NCBI GenBank assembly: GCA_958510875.1
Contig: OY294067.1
Coordinates: 249,069,736 to 249,133,735 of the forward strand
DNA from: Endomychus coccineus
Lineage: Eukaryota; Arthropoda; Insecta; Coleoptera; Endomychidae
Direction of reading: 5' to 3'
DNA: 64,000 bases
Part shown: positions 58,091 to 64,000 of the stretch, piece by piece
Layout: every line of letters begins with the position of its first letter
Position numbering within the stretch: position 1 is the first letter of the stretch
The notes under the pieces: model-generated
Seen by the model: only the letters and a program-made list of their open reading frames with translations
Told to the model about the DNA's origin: nothing
Database searches by the model: none
Made by a program: the position numbers and the translations under genes

Positions 58091-58400
58091 ACTTGAGACG
58101 TCTTTTTTGTTTTTTTCGCTCCCGTCTTCTTCGATGCTCCTTTTCCGAAGATTTTCTATAATTTGTGAGTGGTGTTGGTTATCCATGGATAGATACGGTT
58201 TTATTGAATTTGTGTTGGAATGTCCTGTTATTTTGTTTAATTGTTGTTCATCAACCACTGATTTGGTTAAGCACGTCACTGCTATAGACCGGTTTGAATG
58301 ATTTGTAATTTTGTTTGCGTCCAAACTCAATTTCAGAGCAGAATCTTTAGTTCAGCTGAAAACTAAGTTTTTTCCTACGGGGACTACCTTATATCATTGC
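58013..58400 (-). pseudogene. Crypton-like tyrosine recombinase C-terminal fragment
   Basis: The minus strand reads NKITNHSNRSIAVTCLTKSV, DEQQLNKITGHSNTNSIKPY and LSMDNQHHSQIIENLRKRS. It shows H-x2-R (HSNR), the GH dipeptide (TGHSN) and the nucleophilic Tyr (KPY) in tyrosine-recombinase order and spacing, as in Cryptons and related host genes. The upstream catalytic Arg region was not found, and the tail runs into the minisatellite. Confidence 0.7.
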
Positions 58401-58859
58401 TGAGTTTTCACGAAAATGGATTTGGAGTTAAAGATAACCTTTCTGTTTGAATACTGATCTTTCGTTTACTAAGAAAAAAGGCGAACTATACAATGTTCAG
58501 GATCCTTGATATTCCTTATTAGCCATTTACTATCGGTGAATTTCTTAGCTCCCCCTTGTCTGGTTTTTGGAAACACAGGATTATATTCGATTCTTCCTGT
58601 AACAATAAAACATTTCTATTGATATTTTGGGAATTTATATAATATGCCATTGAAAAACCATTGGCATGAAATATTTCTTCTTTGTATAGGCAAATGTAAT
58701 TGAGGCCAATTAAAACAATAAGTAGTAGCAAAAACTATATTGTCTACCTGTAAATGATCCGTCGTTGTATTTTTCCTTCTTGGAATGGGAAATAAGGCAA
58801 TTTGATGCTAATTCAATAGCAGCAATATGATAACATTTTCTTTGGAGACTCTCTGGGTT

Positions 58860-60770
58860 AACTTCTTTCCAGAAATTGAGCATTTTCATGTAGATCCACA
58901 TGTGAGAAGGGCGCTGAACTTTCTCTCCTTTTTACAACATTTCCTGGTAAAGTATACTAAACGTCGTATACGACGTCGCAAGCTTTTCAGGATGACAAAT
59001 TTTATGTTCCATTTCGTAATGATATATTCTTGATCCTGTTTTGCCGTATTTTTCTATATTGTCTTGATTACCGACTCTTTGTAATTATCTCCGTTCGTTT
59101 TCCTCATATTAAAGGCCCAATCTGCGAAGAATTCGTTTAGCTGCTCCAAAATATAATTTCTGTTCTGGCAAAATAGTGAAAACTGCGTCCATACTGAAAC
59201 TTTTTCTGTATCATTGAATGATATACAGGATGTTCCATCTCAGACGAGCCACCCCGTATATTTCTTATCCCATAGTGAGTGGAAAAATCTCCCGAAACAC
59301 GTCGAATGATTTTGTTAGGAGGACATCTTTTGACGTATATTTGAGGCTTGAACGAGCAACCCCCTAATAGGGTGCTTCAATCCCTCAAAATTAAATAGGG
59401 GAGAGGGGTTGAATGATACGTCATTTGGAAGGTCTTGGAAGCCTCTTTACAACGGTGTATGAAAAACGTAAATTTGATGAACAGTGTTCGCCAAAAATTG
59501 ATTTTGTTTCTCGAATGCGCCACCTTGAATATTTTGGTTATTTGTACAATGTACAAGCTCATTTGTATTAAGCCTTTTTTACAAACTCAAACAATCTTCA
59601 AAAAATCAGATTCGTAAAAAAATTCAATTGTGTTGTCATGCTTACAATGAAAAAAATTAAATCTGCGTGTTTAAATCAAATGTTCGAACGCTACGTTCAG
59701 GATGGTTTTCGTTAAATATCCTTGCAGCCGCTCGGGCATAATTTTGATTTTGGTAATAAAGGCTAACCAGCTCAACACGTTCTTGCAATGTGTACACCAT
59801 ATTTTTTGAAATTTTAAACAAATCAGCAAAGTAGTAACTCAACAGATTGATTAAAATCATGAAATGATCGAAGAAACGTTAAAACCAGATAAACACCTTC
59901 TAAGAACAAAAAATGAAGGCAACATAAGGAAATGTTTTGCTGTTTTTTTATTTATTAGTTTGAGAGAATGTATTATTGTATGGAAGTCAATGGAGGACAA
60001 TTTGAACATTTGATTTAAACACGCAGATTTAATTTTTTTCATTGTAAGCATGACAACACAATTCAATTTTTGTACGAATGTAATTTTTTGAAGATTGTTT
60101 AAGTTTGTAAAAAAGGCTTAATAAAAATGAGTTTGTACATTTTACAAATAACCAAAATATTCGAGGTGGCGTATTCGAGCAACAAAATTAATTTTTGGCG
60201 AAAACGGTTCATCAAATTTACGTTTTTCATACACCGTTGTAAAGAGGCTTCCAAGACCTTTCAAATTACGTATCACTCAACCCCTCTCCCCTATTCAATT
60301 TTGAGGGGTTGAAGCGCCCCCTATTAGGGGATTGCTCGTTCCAGCCTCAAATATACGTCAAAAGATGTCCCCCAAACAAAATCATTCGACATGTTTCGAG
60401 AGATTTTTCCACTCACTATGGGATAAGAAATATACGGGGTGGCTCGTCTGAGATGAAACACCCTGTATAATCAATGACTGTAATTATGGGAATACTATTT
60501 TCAGTCGCACTATTAATTTGTGGTAGTTTGAAGCCTTTTTGTCACACATTACACGTTTTTTTATAACTTTATTTGGCGTCGTTATTTGTTACCCATAGTT
60601 ACCAAAAAACTAAGGTAAAATAGCATACCTACTTTCAGTTTATTCACAAAAAATACTTGACATTGATCGCTAAATTATTGCGACAATTTTTTTGAAATAT
60701 AAAATTTCACTTATTAGTTTGATCAGTTGCTATTCTAAATTATTGGTGTAATTTGAAAAAGTGAAGTTCT
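58860..60770. repeat. Dispersed ~700-bp repeat, copy B, split by a transposon
   Basis: Segments 58860-59215 and 60480-60770 together match 37800-38520. The gap between them is the TA-flanked element 59226-60465. Confidence 0.75.
59226..60465 (-). mobile_element. Deletion derivative of the 53928-56081 transposon
   Basis: TA-flanked (59224-59225, 60466-60467), with the same ends (CAGGATGTTCCATCTCAGAC / complement). It keeps both long arms and, on the minus strand, the helix-turn-helix start (LQERVELVSLYYQNQNYARA, then IFNENHPER) and lacks the catalytic core. Non-autonomous. Confidence 0.88.
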
Positions 60771-61997
60771 CTATGTGATTGATTAACCTACTTTTCTTCT
60801 TACCGATAAAATCATTATTTATCAAGATATTTAAAGATAATTTATTATATATGTTGTATTTATTTGTCATATTGTTATTACTCAAGTTGATGTTTTTCAT
60901 CACGGGATTTTATTTATTGCGTGAATTATGCTTTACAGTAAACGATTTTAACAATCAAATAAAATGCGTTTGTGGTATGTACGAAAGTTCGTAAGACAAC
61001 ATTATGGTGTGGTATGGTATTAGGTTAGTTTGTTGGACCCGTATGAATGACCTGCAAGTTTGAATGTTAAGTCACATTTGGAGATTCCACAAACAACGGT
61101 TTTCGACAAGCTAGATCAACTGCCAGTTAATCGATGAAGAGATGCTATGTGGTTTATGCAGGATGGAGCGCGGGTTTAGTCGGTGATCCGGCACACAAGC
61201 AAGCTCCTCCACGCAAAAAATAACTTTTGATTACGTATAATCTCTCAATTAGGGCTATTTTTTTCACCGCAGGGACTAAAAGTAACAAATTGATAAGAAA
61301 TTATGTAAAAAATATTCAATATTATATCAATATAATATATAATATTGGGAATTTATAAGGAATTGTGTGAAAAACATTCTTCTGGTCTAACAATGTTATT
61401 AATAAATCATTGTAAAAAACTTAAAGAAAGACCATCCAAAGTTTGGAACCTGTTCCTTTTATAAGATCAACCAATAACGTAAAAAATATATGATTTCAAT
61501 TAAAATTGTATTACAAATTCAAAGGTAGTATAAATGAGAACTAGTCCGTAAAAACATTGATTGAAATCTTTTATCGAAGGATTGAGACTCGTTTATTATT
61601 ACCCCAAGCACATCAATGGTGTATCACTAGTTGCAAACCAGCAGGGAAACTCAAAATGTTGTTCCACTTTGATGCCATCTGTAGAGATTCTATAAATACT
61701 TTATGACATGAATGATGATATTGGGAAATGTTAATTCATTGTTCTATTTGTATTGCGATTTGAATAAATCATGACAAATCAGAAATATCAAATCTGTATG
61801 AATCTCTGGTGATAGAATTTTGTGTTAGAAGTGGATAGTGGATGGGAAGGAATCTATTCCTTATTTATATTTTCGTATGGGAGCTATCTTCCTTACCGAC
61901 TACGAAACATGGCTGACAATTATATTAGTTGAAATGCCATTGGAAGTGTAACTGTGTGGATTTTAATTGTTTACATGTGAAAAGTTACTTCAAAATC
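60771..61997. other. 5' flank and presumed promoter/5' UTR of DIP2
   Basis: Apart from the small transposase fragment there is no coding signal. No core promoter motif could be assigned. Confidence 0.35.
61060..61190 (+). pseudogene. Transposase fragment
   Basis: FDKLDQLPVNRRDAMWFMQD-like text ending GAR, across a stop, matches the second catalytic D region of DUF4817-type transposases. Nothing else of the element is visible. Confidence 0.5.
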
Positions 61998-62082
61998 ATG
62001 GGAGACTTAAATATGGACATTTCAGCTCTACCCGAAGATGTGAGAGAAAAATTAGCCGAATTGGATTTAGAGTTGTCAGAAG
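61998..62082 (+). CDS. DIP2: Disco-interacting protein 2 (DIP2), first coding exon
   Basis: The ATG at 61998 opens MGDLNMDISALPEDVREKLA, continuing ELDLELSEG, with donor GTAAGT at 62083 in phase 1. ALPxDVRExLAELDLELSEG is the hallmark start of the DIP2 family (DMAP1-binding-type N-terminal domain, followed in the full protein by AMP-binding/acyl-CoA-synthetase-like domains). In vertebrates the next residues are DITQKGYEKK, so the split at Gly fits. Family members act in lipid metabolism and neuronal morphogenesis; the Drosophila founder binds Disco. Only this exon is in the window. The remaining 1.9 kb is intron 1, which contains the edge of a transposon at 63454. Confidence 0.85.
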
Positions 62083-63453
62083 GTAAGTAAACTAGTAGTT
62101 TATTTGTTGTTGAATTCCTACTGTCAACAGTATTTTGAATCAATATTTAATCGCTTTAAGCTATTTTCTGGGTTTAAATTTTTCAATTTTTCAAAATGAG
62201 TTAAGGAAACACATTTTAAATATGTCATAAAAAGTCTAGTTTAGTTCTGAAGTGTGACGGATGTCCACTAAACTGAAGTCTGTATCTGTCAATATATTTG
62301 ATCCCTTGTTGAATCCTTTTTAATAATTCCTAAGCCGGAAGCGGGAAGTATTGAGAAATAATGCAAATTGAATTACATACAACTCTCTTTTTACGCAATT
62401 GCCACTCTTGAATCCTGATTATTTAATAATTATTAAATTCTCGTTTTGCTTCAACCTAAGTACCTATGTATGTTGTTTACCTAGGTGCATGTTAGTAGGT
62501 ACTAGAAAAATGTGGCTAGCTATCCAAATGGATAGATTTGTCCTGTTTTTTTAATTTTAGTCGTTTTACATTCTCCGGGTAGGTAGGTAGATTTTCAGCA
62601 TAATATCTTTGCCCCGGTAGAAGACCCATGACTCATATGCAGCTTCGATACTCGAGTTCATAATTGTTTTCTAGGACGTTAACATTTTCACCAAGCATAA
62701 ATGAAATTACAACAGGTTGTAACTGTAAGTAGGTGGCTGTCCTATAAGTGATTTCATTTAGAATAGGGTTTGCATTTGACTTATCTAAAATTTGGCATTT
62801 AAGTTAACATATCATCGAGCATTTCATTTATTATAAATTAGCGGTACTTGTGCAATTAGCATGTGACAGATTTTACAAGCTCTGACTAATTGAAAACTAT
62901 AGGTCTCTTCTATATAGTCCTATAGATCTGTAACATTTCTGAACAGATACTAGCAACTACTCGAGTAACTAGCAAAGAATGATGTAAGACGCTAGTTTGT
63001 AGTTTCATTGCTCCGATTTCCATTTTCCACTAACGACTACTACATCATAATAAGATATGGTACACAAAAATGTTCGAAAATTTCCAATTGAATTGCAAAA
63101 GATATCAGTGTTTACAGATGTTTCACAATGAAGGTATAATATTTCTGGAATGTGTGCAATTCAGTATTGTTCAGATCCAGCAATTTACAAGGGAATAAAA
63201 CTGAGTTGAAGCGACTTAGAGGGCATTGAATAAAGTAGTATAATAATTGAAGATATAACTTTAGTTGTACGAGTATCTCCACAGTTGTATTAGCCACCAA
63301 CCCACTAAGCACCAAACAGCATACCTACGTCAAGACGTAGATGGGAGCTGTACCTAATTGAAATGTCAATCAGATTCCCCTGTCTGTCCAGTGTATTCGC
63401 AAAACTTGGGAAACCCAACAAGACCATTAGGATAGTTGCCTATTTGTTTTATA
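62083..63453 (+). other. DIP2 intron 1 (partial)
   Basis: Begins with a consensus donor; no exon or repeat recognised. Confidence 0.5.
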
Positions 63454-64000
63454 TAGGGTTTTCCATTAAGGCCGGGTAGATGTTAAAACTGAATAAAACA
63501 AGTTGTGTGTGAGATATCAACGAATTTTTTGTTTTATTTGAAAGGCCTATTAATGACATTATGTGTGAAATATTACATCGTTTAAATGGCCGCCGCGGCT
63601 TCGGTGGATGGCACGCATTCGAGAGGTCCAATTTTCGACGACTCTGGCGCATAGATCAGGTTGAATTTGAGCAATGGCACGGGTTATGTTGACTTTGAGT
63701 TCACTGGTCGTTTGCGACCTATTGGCATAGACCTGCGACTTAAGAAAACCCCACAAAAAAAATCTAACGGGGTCAAATTGCACCATCTCGGTGGCCAGAT
63801 CATGTCGCCTTGCCCTCAAATCGCTCGTGCAGAATGTCCATTGTGGCATCAGCTGTGCTGCACGTGGCACCGTCTTGCTGAAACCATATATCGTCCACAT
63901 CCATATGATCCAATTTGGGCCAAAAGTTAACATAGATCGGTAGCACTCTCCGTTGATGGTGATGGCAATGGCATCGTCGTTTTCGAAAAAGTACGGACCG
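63454..64000 (-). mobile_element. DUF4817-type transposon, left end (runs off window)
   Basis: TA then TAGGGTTTTCCATTAAGG opens the element at about 63454. On the minus strand, 63933-63559 carries the transposase C-terminus (FDPVRFFLWGFLKSQVYANR, LKVNITRAIAQIQPDLCARV, VVENWTSRMRAIHRSRGGHL). Upstream text (FSKTVPRAAQLMPQWTF) needs a frameshift to restore the catalytic D region. Right end not in window. Confidence 0.75.

Overview
The window is AT-rich, intron-rich animal DNA, almost certainly from an insect. The host genes are laminin gamma and disco-interacting protein 2 (DIP2). The rest is a typical insect transposon load: BEL/Pao, gypsy-like, non-LTR, Penelope-like, hAT MITEs, and many Tc1/mariner-related elements with a DUF4817-type helix-turn-helix. 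A beetle is my guess, but the sequence does not prove it. All three host genes lie on the + strand, and nearly everything else is decayed mobile DNA.

Layout. (1) 1-7772: the last three coding exons of the conventional laminin gamma-1 chain (LanB2/LAMC1 type), ending in the usual C-terminal 'LP-x-GCFN' region. (2) 7773-20194: a transposon graveyard (BEL/Pao pol with a 135-bp MITE in its presumed LTR, Tc1, RNase H relic, MULE, a compact Penelope-like element with hammerhead-like motifs). (3) 20195-51768: a second, short and divergent laminin gamma gene. Six exons (20195-20243, 23540-23782, 26824-27109, 33872-34764, 41897-42051, 51523-51768) join in frame to 1872 nt, or 623 residues: signal peptide, three laminin EGF-like (LE) modules, a shortened coiled coil and a conserved C-terminal Cys. 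Three of its intron positions and phases match the neighbouring full-size gene, so it is a tandem duplicate that lost the LN and L4 regions, one LE module and about 180 coiled-coil residues. Its first LE module is the one that binds nidogen in gamma-1. (4) 51769-61997: more transposons, including a 2.15-kb DUF4817-type element and its 1.24-kb deletion derivative about 3 kb away. (5) 61998-62082: first coding exon of DIP2, with intron 1 running to the window end and carrying another transposon at 63454.

Main points of interest: the short secreted laminin gamma paralog, whose reading frame and splice sites survive in about 30 kb of transposon-filled introns; hammerhead-ribozyme-like motifs on Penelope-like terminal repeats; and unusually many large fold-back (palindromic) elements, several with recognisable TA or 8-bp target duplications.
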